A DNA stretch of 19,875 bases. Source: Tritrichomonas foetus. Its lineage: Eukaryota; Parabasalia; Tritrichomonadida; Tritrichomonadidae. The DNA is taken from positions 1-19,875 of the forward strand of contig MLAK01000809.1 in assembly GCA_001839685.1 (NCBI GenBank), read 5' to 3'. A program made the translations under genes and the position numbers. Below the pieces are notes generated by a model. The model was not told where the DNA came from, searched no databases, and saw nothing but the letters and a program-made list of their open reading frames with translations. Positions within the stretch are counted from its first letter, which is position 1; every line of letters begins with the position of its first letter. Shown here in pieces: positions 1 through 9,274 of the stretch.

Positions 1-627
1 TCAAATAAATTCTATAAATACATTCAAATAAAATTAGGAAATACATTCAAATATTTGAATAGGATCATAAAAGTTCAGCCCTAGATCAAGATATTTGAAA
101 TAAAAAATGTAACTTATTTGATTATTGAAGGTGAAATTTTAAAATAACCTATGGTGAATATGTATTTTCAATTCTTCGAGTTTTAAATAAATAGAAATTT
201 GATGAGTGCAAGTTTCAAGATATCTTGATTATCAAAGTTGTTTGGTTCATATAATGATTGGTTTAAAGATATAAATTCTATAATTAAAATAATAGAACTA
301 TTATTATGAAAATGGTATTGATTTCAAAAAAAATATTATTTGAATGTGTTATTTTTGTGAAATTTTTTGATGCAATACGGTTTTCTAGTTTTTAATTTTG
401 ATTTTAAATATGTATGAAGTGATTTACAACCAATGCATAAAAAATGTATGATTTCAATTTTCCGCAAATTGATCAAAAGTTGAAAATGATTCATAAAAAC
501 TGGAAAATAAAAGTAAAAGTAAATAATTATATTCAAAAAGTTATAAATATAAGAAACAACAGTTTTTTAATGGAATACAACTTCAAATAAAGATTTTGGT
601 CGAAAATAAATGAATATTTTCATCGTT
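1..627. other. AT-rich intergenic stretch, no gene recognised
   Basis: This stretch is AT-rich with frequent stops in all frames. The only ORF of note on the minus strand (336-536) is low-complexity and lacks any recognisable domain or initiator box. Two near-identical segments reading AATACATTCAAATA lie at about 17-30 and 40-53, and the second runs into a perfect 16-base palindrome at 45-60. The right end is the 3' flank of the membrane-protein gene that ends at 628. Confidence 0.6.
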
Positions 628-957
628 TTATGCCTTGTGCATAACCCTCGCTTTGTCCTGGTAGAGCAAAACGACAATGATGTAGAAAACAAGAGAAACG
701 GCAAAACCAACAAATATAAAGACCCCGAAGCTCACCAGCACCGGGAAATGTGGATTGGATTCTTCAGGCATTGGATCTGTGTTGTAGGGTAGCGAAAGAA
801 TAACAGCGAGAACGATAATAAGTAATAATAAATAAATCCAAAATATAAACTTCATTGCTGGAATGCCGATAATGTATAGGATCAAAAGGATGACCAAAAT
901 GATGAGGAGAATGATAATCATCATTGTCCCCACGCCAATGCTGCCTGCCATAGCCAT
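628..957 (-). CDS. small three-helix membrane protein, function unknown
   Basis: A 109-residue, strongly hydrophobic protein that I cannot assign to a family. Three membrane segments are visible: about residues 12-31 (Met/Ile/Leu run), 35-57 (Phe-Trp-Tyr then Leu/Ile) and 71-95. A short acidic loop of about 58-70 (DPMPEESNPHF) separates the last two, and the C-terminal tail is short and basic (KARVMHKA). There is no classical signal peptide; the first helix may act as a signal anchor. I start at the ATG at 957, not at a TTG two codons upstream, because a perfect initiator box lies 12 bases before this ATG. The stop overlaps a TAAA polyadenylation-type signal. It is clearly a membrane protein; residence in plasma membrane or endomembrane is not decidable. 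Confidence 0.72.
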   Translation of the reverse strand: MAMAGSIGVGTMMIIILLIILVILLILYIIGIPAMKFIFWIYLLLLIIVLAVILSLPYNTDPMPEESNPHFPVLVSFGVFIFVGFAVSLVFYIIVVLLYQDKARVMHKA

Positions 958-963
958 TGTCAA

Positions 964-971
964 GAAAATGA
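964..971 (-). promoter_or_regulatory. initiator (Inr) box of the membrane-protein gene
   Basis: On the minus strand this reads TCATTTTC, a full match to the trichomonad initiator TCA(+1)YTWTY known from T. vaginalis. The predicted +1 adenine is at 969, giving a 12-base 5' leader before the ATG at 957. Two copies of a TTAAACGG-containing element lie immediately upstream, at 975-990 and 1005-1020. Confidence 0.65.
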
Positions 972-974
972 AAA

Positions 975-1020
975 TTAAACGGCTGCTTTTCCTTTTTATG
1001 TAATTTAAACGGTTGTTTTA
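975..1020. repeat. pair of TTAAACGG-type direct repeats in a promoter
   Basis: The plus strand reads TTAAACGGCTGCTTTT at 975-990 and TTAAACGGTTGTTTTA at 1005-1020. They match at 13 of 16 positions and start exactly 30 bases apart, just upstream of the initiator box of the minus-strand gene. The core resembles a Myb-type AACGG site; that reading is inference. A related TAAACGGC occurs upstream of the coiled-coil gene near 12213-12220. Confidence 0.5.
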
Positions 1021-1313
1021 AGATTTACAAAATAAAGTATTCAAATAAGCTGAAAAATCATCATACATATTAGTGGCAATTCTATCGGAAATTTACTCAT
1101 CAACAGTTATCATAGAACCTAAGTATGAATAAATACATATTTACTCTATACATTAAATAAAATTTCTATTGGATTTAGATATTGATTTATTTTTTTCATT
1201 TGTAAAGTATTTTCATGGAAAAGTAATTAAAAAAGTGTAGTATAATACTATTAGTATTAGAAATCTATATTAATATTTAATAACAAAATAAAATCGTATA
1301 TAAAATACAAACA

Positions 1314-4022
1314 TTAAAACTGAACACGCGCTTTAAAGTGGCGCACGCTAATTAGAGCATGTGCTATTGAACTTGTGGAATCACTACCAACCTTTTGATT
1401 TAAGTACCTAAGTAAATACCCATAAGATTTTTCTAATTTATCAATTGCTGCCGTTGGAGTCAAACCTGCCGAAATTGAATAATTTTTCCCTTCAGCTGGA
1501 CTGTCATAAAACACAATTCTAAAGCCAGTTCGATTTAATAAATCAAACATAAGTCCTTGGCTGAAGCAAACTCGTTTTAGTTCTTTTGTACTTACAACTG
1601 GAAAAGCAGGATGTGTGAGGCAATTTTGAATAATCGCAAATCTTTTTGCATTTTTACTTTCACAATTCACACTTTTCAACATTACCATTTTATTTTTTTC
1701 GCTTTTATAGCCACAACATAAGTTCATATAAGCTGTTGAAAGAATTCCAGGATAAGCGTTTAATCTAATATCAAAACCAAGAATTCTAATTTCATTTTCT
1801 TCTTTAAATGCAAGAAAATCAATCATAACATAACCAATTATTTTTTTCTTAAGAAGCACAGCACCAACTTGTTTAGCCATTGCAAGTAATTCTTCAGAAT
1901 ATACAGAAACGCATGGAACTAAATTACATGCAAATCTAAATGGAGCATAATGAAGACGATCAAATGTTCCAAGAACACGAATTTCATTTCCAGTTAAAAG
2001 AAGTGAAACTGTTGGAAAGCTGTGAACATTCTGTGGAATCCCTTCAACAGTAGCACCTACATATTTGATCTGGTTAAGGAATGACTGAACACTTCCAACA
2101 CAATGTAATGATTTTCTAAACAATAATCCTAAATCAGAACTATCATTTAGAAACTCATTTGTAAGTTCAAACCATCCAATTCCGGATTCACTTTGTGTAA
2201 AACCAAGACGAATGATCCAACGTGTAATATCGTTATTTTGATGCATTAGATCTAAAGCTTCGTCGATTAAAGGTGCAAGATCGCGTGATTCATGTGTTGA
2301 AAATGTTGGAACGATTCCAGCTTCATTAAAAATTGAACGAATTGCTGCACGACTTTGATATTCAGTAGTATCAGTCACACCAAAGATAGGAAGTCCAATA
2401 TCAACAGAGAAAGTTCGTTCAGGAGACCAATCCGCATGTGGCACAAGAAAAGCATTTCTTCCACAAATGAAACGGCGTGCAAGTTGAACTGATTTCATAT
2501 CACACATTAAACGGTTAGATATTCCATCACCTTCACGTAAAATAATGAAATGTAAACGAGAATTGGCATCAGGAACACCGCATTGTGCCAAAAGTTCAAC
2601 AAATTCTTCCCAGATGTGAGCAGCAGGAATTTTTGGTAACATAAGAATGATTTCTGCATTCTTGTACATTAAATCAAAGCATCTTGTAAGATCTTGATGT
2701 GATGCTATAACATGAACAACAACATAGTTATTTTTTTCTATTTCAGAATATTGATTTAAAAGAGTCTGTGAAAGCTCAAATGCCCTTTGGTCAACAGAAG
2801 CCAGTTTTTCTTTAATATTTCCAAGAAGCTGCTTTTTATCAAGCATATTACGCCAAAAAGTCTGAATTGTAAAAGCTGCTCTAAATATAAACTTTCTTTC
2901 TTCTTGTTTTTGTAGTTCAAGAATTCGTCGCCAAAAGTTTTGAATAACAATAGCTGCTGCATCTTGTTTCTTTTTGATGAACTCATCAACACCAACCAAA
3001 CAACTACGAACATCATTTTCGGTAACTATACTTAATAATGCAGCTTCACCTAGTTTTCTTCCGTTAATTTCAGCAAATTGAATTTCATATTTTTCGCAAA
3101 AAGATTCAATCAATGATAAAACACTGTCAATTTTTTCCCAGTTGATTTGATTAGTTCTCTTAAAAGATTCAAAATCTGGAGTTTCTCTAGCGATTTTTCC
3201 TCTCACAACAAGAAGTGTCTGGTAAGCAAACTCATCTTGTAATTCCTCATAAATTCTCGGATGACGAATTTCATCCCCTTCAATTTCATCGGGTGATAAT
3301 TTGTTCTCAAATACTTCTTCCTCTTCTTCAACTTCTTTAGTTGCAGTTGACGGTCGATATTCGCTTCTTATTGGCGTTATACTTAATTCTTGAATTGCAT
3401 TATTAATCATTGCAGCTTTTTCTTTCTGTTTAACTTTTCTTTCTCGAAATGCGCGAGCCGCTCCTTTGATGTCGATTTGAATTGTCGGGAATATTGGCGC
3501 ATTGATCACGTCTGGCTTTCCGTCAATCATTGGAAGTAATTCGCCAACATCGTCGTAACCTTTAATTTTCCCCATTGCGATTAATTCGGCCGCAGAAAGA
3601 TTCTTATCTTCAGGTTGAAGTTTTGGCAAATTTCTCTGTCGTTGCACTTTTGGTGCAAGTTGTCTTCTTAAATTTGAAGTTTTGTTCACTTTAAACGGAC
3701 GATATTCTTTTGGTGCTGTATTTTGTGGTTTTTGAATTAAGACTGGTTTCTTTTTTGGTCCTGTTAAAGGAATTAAAGCTGACTCTGTGGCCGTGCTTGC
3801 GGTTAGCGATTCGGCCTCATTTTGTAGTCGATTTGTCGTTTCGGAAAATTGCGATAAAACTTGAGAATATTCAACAGCCGGATCGTTCAAGGTATTTTGA
3901 AGTTCACGAAGCTGACGACGAGCATCGAGAAGGACGGTATTGATTGCGTCGTCAGGTGATTGAGTCATTGGATATATTAAACGTATATTTGTAAACCTTT
4001 CAATATAATATGTTGAAATCAT
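1314..4022 (-). CDS. IQ-motif protein resembling ciliary IQCH
   Basis: A 902-residue protein. The N-terminal third is charged and probably flexible. Two tandem IQ-like calmodulin-binding helices sit near residues 354-365 (IVIQNFWRR) and 379-392 (FTIQTFWRN). The C-terminal 500 residues form one folded region. In it the segment GYVMIDFLAF near residue 730, followed by FDIRLN, looks like the metal-binding end of an ATP-grasp domain. Order and length match IQ domain-containing protein H, about 1000 residues, found in ciliated and flagellated eukaryotes. That would fit calmodulin-linked work in the flagellar apparatus, but this rests on family resemblance recalled, not searched. The ATG at 4022 is chosen because a perfect initiator box lies 15 bases upstream; the next in-frame Met is codon 19. 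It starts 52 bases downstream of the LRR pseudogene's end. Confidence 0.75.
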   Translation of the reverse strand: MISTYYIERFTNIRLIYPMTQSPDDAINTVLLDARRQLRELQNTLNDPAVEYSQVLSQFSETTNRLQNEAESLTASTATESALIPLTGPKKKPVLIQKPQNTAPKEYRPFKVNKTSNLRRQLAPKVQRQRNLPKLQPEDKNLSAAELIAMGKIKGYDDVGELLPMIDGKPDVINAPIFPTIQIDIKGAARAFRERKVKQKEKAAMINNAIQELSITPIRSEYRPSTATKEVEEEEEVFENKLSPDEIEGDEIRHPRIYEELQDEFAYQTLLVVRGKIARETPDFESFKRTNQINWEKIDSVLSLIESFCEKYEIQFAEINGRKLGEAALLSIVTENDVRSCLVGVDEFIKKKQDAAAIVIQNFWRRILELQKQEERKFIFRAAFTIQTFWRNMLDKKQLLGNIKEKLASVDQRAFELSQTLLNQYSEIEKNNYVVVHVIASHQDLTRCFDLMYKNAEIILMLPKIPAAHIWEEFVELLAQCGVPDANSRLHFIILREGDGISNRLMCDMKSVQLARRFICGRNAFLVPHADWSPERTFSVDIGLPIFGVTDTTEYQSRAAIRSIFNEAGIVPTFSTHESRDLAPLIDEALDLMHQNNDITRWIIRLGFTQSESGIGWFELTNEFLNDSSDLGLLFRKSLHCVGSVQSFLNQIKYVGATVEGIPQNVHSFPTVSLLLTGNEIRVLGTFDRLHYAPFRFACNLVPCVSVYSEELLAMAKQVGAVLLKKKIIGYVMIDFLAFKEENEIRILGFDIRLNAYPGILSTAYMNLCCGYKSEKNKMVMLKSVNCESKNAKRFAIIQNCLTHPAFPVVSTKELKRVCFSQGLMFDLLNRTGFRIVFYDSPAEGKNYSISAGLTPTAAIDKLEKSYGYLLRYLNQKVGSDSTSSIAHALISVRHFKARVQF

Positions 4023-4031
4023 TGTGAAATT

Positions 4032-4039
4032 GAAAATGA
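4032..4039 (-). promoter_or_regulatory. initiator (Inr) box of the IQ-motif gene
   Basis: The minus strand reads TCATTTTC, a full match to the trichomonad initiator and identical to the box of the membrane-protein gene. The predicted +1 is at 4037, giving a 15-base leader. It decides for the ATG at 4022 over the internal Met at 3968. Confidence 0.65.
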
Positions 4040-4073
4040 GGAAAGATTAAATTAAAAGTATAACAAAAATAAT

Positions 4074-6928
4074 TTATTTATTTAGTCTTATGTCTGCTTC
4101 TTTTAAGTGAAGTTGTTCATTTTCTAGTCTTTCGATGCGAGCTGTTGATTTTCTTTTCTTTCTAATGACTTGGTTTGTTTTCTTGTCATTCAAGTGATGT
4201 TGTTTCATTTTGGATTTTTTCTATCAAGTTTTCAATTGTAGATGTGTTTTCGAAATTGATCTTCTGATACGTTAATTGATAACATCTCCTTATACTAGTG
4301 AACGGAATTCCTTTAAGAGAATGTAATAAAAATCTATGAGGGATTGACAATCAGATAAACAGTTTACACCATAAGTTGTGTTTTGATTATGGATAATCAC
4401 AGTTTTGAGTGATTGACAATTATAAAAGTCATAGCCTTGGATTTTATCAATCTTTTCTGGAAAGTTTGGTTCAATTAAGGAATGACAACTTTAAAAAGCT
4501 GAAAGAGGAATAGTAGAAATTGTTGGTGATATTAAATTGGCTAAATTAACGCAATCTTTATTTGCATTCTTTTGTATGATTTGTAACCCTTGTAGTGACA
4601 GATCTAGGGATGCTAAGCCACTATTCATAAAGTCACCTTCTTCGATTGTAGTAATATTGTAATGAAAGATAACTTTTTAAAGTTTTTCACATTGCGTGAA
4701 ACAATATGATGATACTGGGGTAACTTTTTCAGGAATCTTCATAAGTGGTAAGGTCTTACATGAATCAAAAGCATGGCATCCAAGAGTTTCCATTGTATCA
4801 GGGATAGTAATGTTGTTTAACATATTGAATCTTTGGAATAAACTTGTTAAGATTTCTTTTAAATGATTATGTAATTAAAAGAATTCAATGTGGTATATGA
4901 ATGAAAACAACTATTTCATGAATTCACAACAGTTGATGGAATATTGATTTCTAGTAAAGAGCAACAATTTCGAAATGAATCATTAAATATCTCTAATGGT
5001 AGTGAGTTTTCATGATCAAAGTCTACTTAAATAAGATTTACACAATTTTGAAATGTTTGTGGATTGATTTTTAATAAAGAAGAAGGAACTCTAAATGATT
5101 CGAAATGACATGCTGAAAAAGCACGTTCACCTATTTCTGTGATATTGTTCGTAATATTCACCTCCTTCAAATTTGAACAATTATAAAAAGCTTTATTCAT
5201 AATAGTCCTAACAGAATTTGAAAAATTGACTTTTTTAACAATTACCAAAAGTACCGCATTCAACTATATCACATTTGATTTCAAAATATCTGTTTTTGCA
5301 CCAGATGACTCATCCTGATCAATAAAATAAAAGTATTCAACTTGATACAGTTTTCAAAAAATAATTCTCCAGTTTTTAGTACTATTTCTAGAAAAAGTAT
5401 TTTTTTTAATGAACTTCATTTTTGGAATGTTGAGGTTTCAACTTGTATAATGTTGGGTGAAAGAAACACCACCTCTAATGAAGAACAACCTTTAAAGGAA
5501 TTTCTTCCAATAATCTTTACTGATTTTGGAAAGCTAATAGTAATAAATCATTTCATTCATAAAATACTGATTCTTCGACTTTCTCAAGACAATTACCCAA
5601 AGATATTTTTGTGAGATTTTGTCAATTATAAAAAGTTCCCTTCATTATTTTCTTCTCTCTATTAGGGAATATGATTTCTCCCAATGAAATGCAATTATAA
5701 AATGCTTTGGCTCCTATATATTACAACAAATTATTAGGTGTCTCTTCATTGACCAAAAAAATGGTATTAGAAAGATTTATACACTCGGTCAACGATTTCT
5801 TTTATAGAATTTGGATGTGTAACCTCTTGAAGATTTCTGCATTTGTAGAAGGCCTTGCTTTTGATAAATTTCACCGATTTCTCTAATGTTAACGTTTTTA
5901 GATCCGAATACTCTGAAAAAGATGATTCTCCAATAGATTCAACACCATCAGGAATAATCATATCCTGTAACTGTACATAATCATCAAATACAATGTGTCT
6001 AATAATTTTTAAACTTTGAGGAAGAGGAATTTTGTTAAGTTTTGAACATCCTTCAAATTCTCCATGACCAATCTCTTCAATTCCTTCCTCCAATACCACT
6101 TCAGTCAAATTGTTATAGTGTAAAAATGTCTCATCATCAATAAATTGGATGAATCCGGGAATGATAATTTTACTCAGACTGTTGTACTTTGAAAAAGAAG
6201 AATTACAGAATGTATCTATTTTATAAGTCCAATTTGGATCAATTACAAAATACTTTCACACTGATGTGTGTCAGGGATGCAGGGAATGTTTTTATCTCCA
6301 AATTCACACAATCTTCAAATGAGCGATCGCCGATCTTTTCCAGAGAATCACCTAATTCAAATAATTTTAAACTTGTGCAATTATTAAACTATAGTGATGG
6401 AATAATTTTGAGCTTTTTGGGTAGTATGACGAACTTCAGATATTGATGATTTTCAAAGACAGCTGGCTCGAATATTGTAATTTCACAACGAAAAATGACT
6501 TATTCCACATAAAACATGTGTTCGAAAATGAATGACTTGTTTGAGTTTTTATTAGTTTCAATAATTAATTTCATTATTTTTTTGCATCCTTCAAATGAAT
6601 CATCATCAATAAATTCCTGTCCTTTATATAAAATGATTTCTTCTAAGTTTTCACCAAATGCAAATGCATTACTCCTGATCTTTCTAACTGTTAATGGAAT
6701 TATGACTTTTATGAGAATTGTTTTATTAATGGATAAATATAAGTCATTTTTTTCAATATTAGGTAACTCCAAGAATTCCATAAATGAATGATTAGTAAGA
6801 TAATATTCGCATTTAAATATATGTAATTTGTTTATAGACTTGATATCAATTATATCAATAGATTGAACAAAATTTTGATATTGATTGTAAGCAGTATTAA
6901 TGAGCTTGTTCTTATGATAAAAATGCAT
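4074..6928 (-). pseudogene. decayed BspA-like leucine-rich repeat surface-protein gene
   Basis: Across 2.85 kb the minus strand encodes successive LRR_5/BspA repeats of the type I(G)xxAFxxCxxLxxIxIP. Clear blocks are 6108-5767 (GEFEGCSKL, AFYKCRNL), about 5720-5390 (AFYNCISL, SFKGCSSL), 5250-5027 (AFYNCSNL) and about 4840-4300 (AFDSCKTL, DFYNCQSL). The reading is broken by many in-frame stops: TAA at 6500, 5767 and 5027, several more TAA and one TAG, and TGA at 6239-6241, 5622-5624, 5553-5555 and 5416-5418. There are at least four frameshifts, near 6230, 5770, 5540 and 5240. The likely start is the ATG at 6928 with no convincing initiator box. The end is a short coiled tail (IERLENEQLHLKEADIRLNK) closing at 4074. 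Intact relatives are large trichomonad surface proteins thought to bind host or bacteria. The decay looks advanced but recent enough to align. Confidence 0.8.
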
Positions 6929-7410
6929 CAATTGATCAATTATTGAATGATGTGCCTCAGGTTAAAAACAAGTTACATTAATCTTTTAATTGGTTTGGGA
7001 TTGATCTTATCAAAAGTTTCATGATCCAATAACGAAATTGAATTAAAAAGAACACTAGAGTGAATTACATCTCCTTTTTGATTCAAAGAAAAGGAAACAA
7101 CATTAAAAAGAAAACATTAAAAACAAAACGAAATTAAATAGAAAACAACATTAAAAAGGAAACAAAATAAACAAAAAAACAAAAGTAAAAAGAAAACAAA
7201 AGAAACAACAAAATCCTCAAACTTCTTCGTCATCCTCATTTTCCCAAAACAAAGATCTTTGAGAATGCTGTGTCTTTCATTGCTGTGATAAACGTCTGCC
7301 TTTCCAAGCAAGAATAGTGAAAAAACGAGAATTATAAAAACTTAAGAAACAAATCCTTTACATAAACACATTCAAATCTCTCAAGAAAACAAAAAAGTTT
7401 TTGATTTCCT
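6929..7410. other. intergenic region with A-rich low-complexity tract
   Basis: No convincing gene. The plus strand from about 7085 to 7205 is nearly pure A with scattered C and G and very little T, including two near-copies of an element containing AACAACATTAAAAAG at 7096-7110 and 7144-7158. A minus-strand ORF at 7117-7311 has no ATG start and runs through the low-complexity tract as poly-Phe/Leu, so I do not call it. The left end is the putative 5' flank of the LRR pseudogene. Confidence 0.5.
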
Positions 7411-7893
7411 TCATGGCGGGTTAACCTTCCCTCCTATCCCATGACTACAAAATTTAACGTTCTCCGTTATATCCTGGAACTGTGGTCTTAAATTAATTAA
7501 TTGCTGCACTTGATTGGTAATACGCTTCATTTGTCGTAGACGGGCATTTTCTTTACCGGATCGAACAATCTCTACTGTATTTGATACACTTTTGTATATT
7601 TCTTCAAAAACGCATTTCAAACAATTTTCGATGGACTGAATAGGTATATCTGGCGGGACAAGTTTTGGAACGATCTGTAAATATTTGAGAAAGTTGTCTA
7701 TAAAAGTATCTGGATCCTGCTCGCGGTTGTCTAAACTTTGCTTGATTTGAAGAAGAGAAGGATAATTTGGACATGAAAGGGCAAGCGCTTCTTTGATGGA
7801 AGGCGGGAACTTTTCTCTATCCATAATTAACATGGAGAGATCATTGTTGAAAACTTTCTCCATTATCATATCGCATTGCTTGTACGTAATCAT
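7411..7893 (-). CDS. small hypothetical protein, mostly helical
   Basis: A 160-residue soluble protein that I do not recognise. It is predicted helical from its composition, with charged and amphipathic stretches (residues about 25-90 and 100-140, the latter basic with ARLRQMKRITNQVQQL) and a Gly-rich, Pro-ended tail (GIGGKVNPP). There is no signal peptide or membrane segment. The ATG at 7893 is the first in frame; a weak initiator-like TCACAG lies at 7894-7899, only 4 bases upstream. The stop is TGA. It is divergent from the GNAT gene. Its composition is balanced, unlike the random AT-rich ORFs around it, which supports a real gene, but no function can be given. Confidence 0.6.
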   Translation of the reverse strand: MITYKQCDMIMEKVFNNDLSMLIMDREKFPPSIKEALALSCPNYPSLLQIKQSLDNREQDPDTFIDNFLKYLQIVPKLVPPDIPIQSIENCLKCVFEEIYKSVSNTVEIVRSGKENARLRQMKRITNQVQQLINLRPQFQDITENVKFCSHGIGGKVNPP

Positions 7894-8103
7894 CTGTGAC
7901 TCAGAAAATAGATATATTTTAAATCACATTTCAGTTGTCCGAGCAAATATGTTTTTAAAATTTGAATATGAATGAAAATACTAACATTCAAAAAGTTAAC
8001 ATCGAAATTGAATAATGAAGAAAAGACCATATATCTACGTAAAAAGTATATATTGAATTTTGAATTTCAATGCTTATTCAGCCATAGAGAAAGATTGAAC
8101 TTC

Positions 8104-8637
8104 ATGCTGAAAAAATCAATCATTCCTGTAAATGACAATTTCACGGAATTATCAAACTTTGCAATTCCTATTCTCGTTGATTATTTCGATAAATATTTTG
8201 ACAAATACATCAAGCCAGGGATTATCCAAGATTGGTTTAATCACGTCCTTTCGCCGAAAAAGATCGAAAACGATATTCTCAATGGTATGAACTATTACTA
8301 CGTATTGGTTGATCAGAAAAAGGCAGGATATATTGCATTTCGACCAGAAAAAGATGAACTTTTTTTAAGCAAGTTTTATGTCGAGAAAAACGCGAGAAAA
8401 AACGGGCTTGGACGTTATGCCATGGATTTTGTAGAGGAATACGGAAAAAGCAAGAATTTGAAAAATGTATTTTGTTATGTGGCTGACTACAACGAGCCTT
8501 CTCTGGCGGCATACAGGAAGCTTGGGTTCACGGAAAGGGGCATCTTCCACTTTCGCGAAACTTTTAAAGGCGATGAAATATATGAGCGCGAATTCATCAT
8601 GGCAAAACCAATAAAGCCAATCATAAAATGTGAATAA
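8104..8637 (+). CDS. GNAT-family N-acetyltransferase
   Basis: A 177-residue GCN5-related acetyltransferase, which would transfer acetyl from acetyl-CoA to an amine of an unknown substrate. The core is clear: a beta strand FLSKFYVEK, then the acetyl-CoA pyrophosphate-binding loop RKNGLG (residues 98-103) and its helix. Then comes motif B-like YVADYNEPSLAAYRKLGF at about 125-142, with the Asn and Tyr usual in the family, and a final strand EREFIMAK. I start at the ATG at 8104, where a normal GNAT N-terminus begins. The frame stays open to an ATG at 7972, which would add 44 Lys-rich residues outside the domain. No good initiator box is seen before either start. The stop TAA is followed by A, making a TAAA signal. 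Such short GNAT genes in protists are often of bacterial origin, but I see no direct proof of transfer here. Confidence 0.8.
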   Translation: MLKKSIIPVNDNFTELSNFAIPILVDYFDKYFDKYIKPGIIQDWFNHVLSPKKIENDILNGMNYYYVLVDQKKAGYIAFRPEKDELFLSKFYVEKNARKNGLGRYAMDFVEEYGKSKNLKNVFCYVADYNEPSLAAYRKLGFTERGIFHFRETFKGDEIYEREFIMAKPIKPIIKCE

Positions 8638-9274
8638 AATATTAATACAAATTGTTTTATTGAGCCAATTGTAGTCAATTTGTTGTTGCTATTTCATAGA
8701 AATGATATTGGTTCTGATTCCTGAGTTTTGTATTGTTCGCGCTATTTTATAGAAGAAACAGAGATCACTCAAAACAATAAGCCACATTGTATTTGAACAC
8801 ATCAATTAGATATATAATGAAAATGAAAAGAAAAATTAACAAAGATATGGTTAGATTTTTGCCGATTTCACTTCATTTGACGGATTTCTCACACTTTTTA
8901 GAAAAACCTACTAAAAAGGTATGCTAATAAAAAAATATATACAAAAACTTACGAATTGGAGAAAGAGAGGAAAACTATACCTCTGCATTACGACCAAAAA
9001 TTAAACTAGAAATTCATTTTCATCTCAATACAAACTTGCGCGAAATCTTTTTCAAGTTTGGCCTTAGTGCAGGGGGATAAAGAAAACATACCAAAAATAA
9101 AAAATGAAATAAAAAGAAAGAAGATATGGAAATTAGAAAACGCAAAATTCTATTTAATACAAAATCATATTAAATCTATGTCGCATAACATACAGCTGTC
9201 AAAAAGTAGTATGACGTTAAATTCAAAACAAAAACAAAAAGAAAAAATCGATGTTAGAATGGCCATAAAAAAAA
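8638..9274. other. convergent intergenic region, no gene recognised
   Basis: This lies between the 3' ends of the GNAT gene and the phosphatase gene. It is AT-rich. A 36-codon ATG ORF at 8817-8927 and a TTG-started ORF at 9058-9333 are present, but neither has a domain or an initiator box, and the latter is a Lys-rich read of an A-rich stretch. No tRNA-like element was seen. Confidence 0.5.

Larger units (their letters stand above)
958..1313. other. intergenic region between two minus-strand genes
   Basis: About 356 bases with no ORF. The left part holds the promoter of the membrane-protein gene: the initiator box plus two TTAAACGG elements exactly 30 bases apart. The right part is the AT-rich 3' flank of the IQ-motif gene. 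A TAAA on the minus strand lies a few tens of bases past that gene's stop. No RNA gene was seen. Confidence 0.55.

Noticed and set aside
610..792. 60-codon plus-strand ORF
   Set aside because: It lies antisense within the membrane-protein gene, which has a better start, an initiator box and clear membrane helices; this is its shadow.
7117..7311. 64-codon minus-strand ORF, and a nearby frame ending in an acidic Trp-containing tail
   Set aside because: It has no ATG start, runs mostly through the A-rich tract as Phe/Leu, and the neighbouring frame is broken by a stop. Too little to call a gene or a remnant.
7972..8103. N-terminal extension of the GNAT gene from the ATG at 7972
   Set aside because: The 44 extra residues are Lys-rich, lie outside the domain and precede a Met at 8104 where a typical GNAT N-terminus begins. 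A longer protein cannot be excluded.
8817..8927. 36-codon plus-strand ATG ORF followed by TAATAAA
   Set aside because: It has no initiator box near the start, no domain, and is AT-driven in composition; probably chance.
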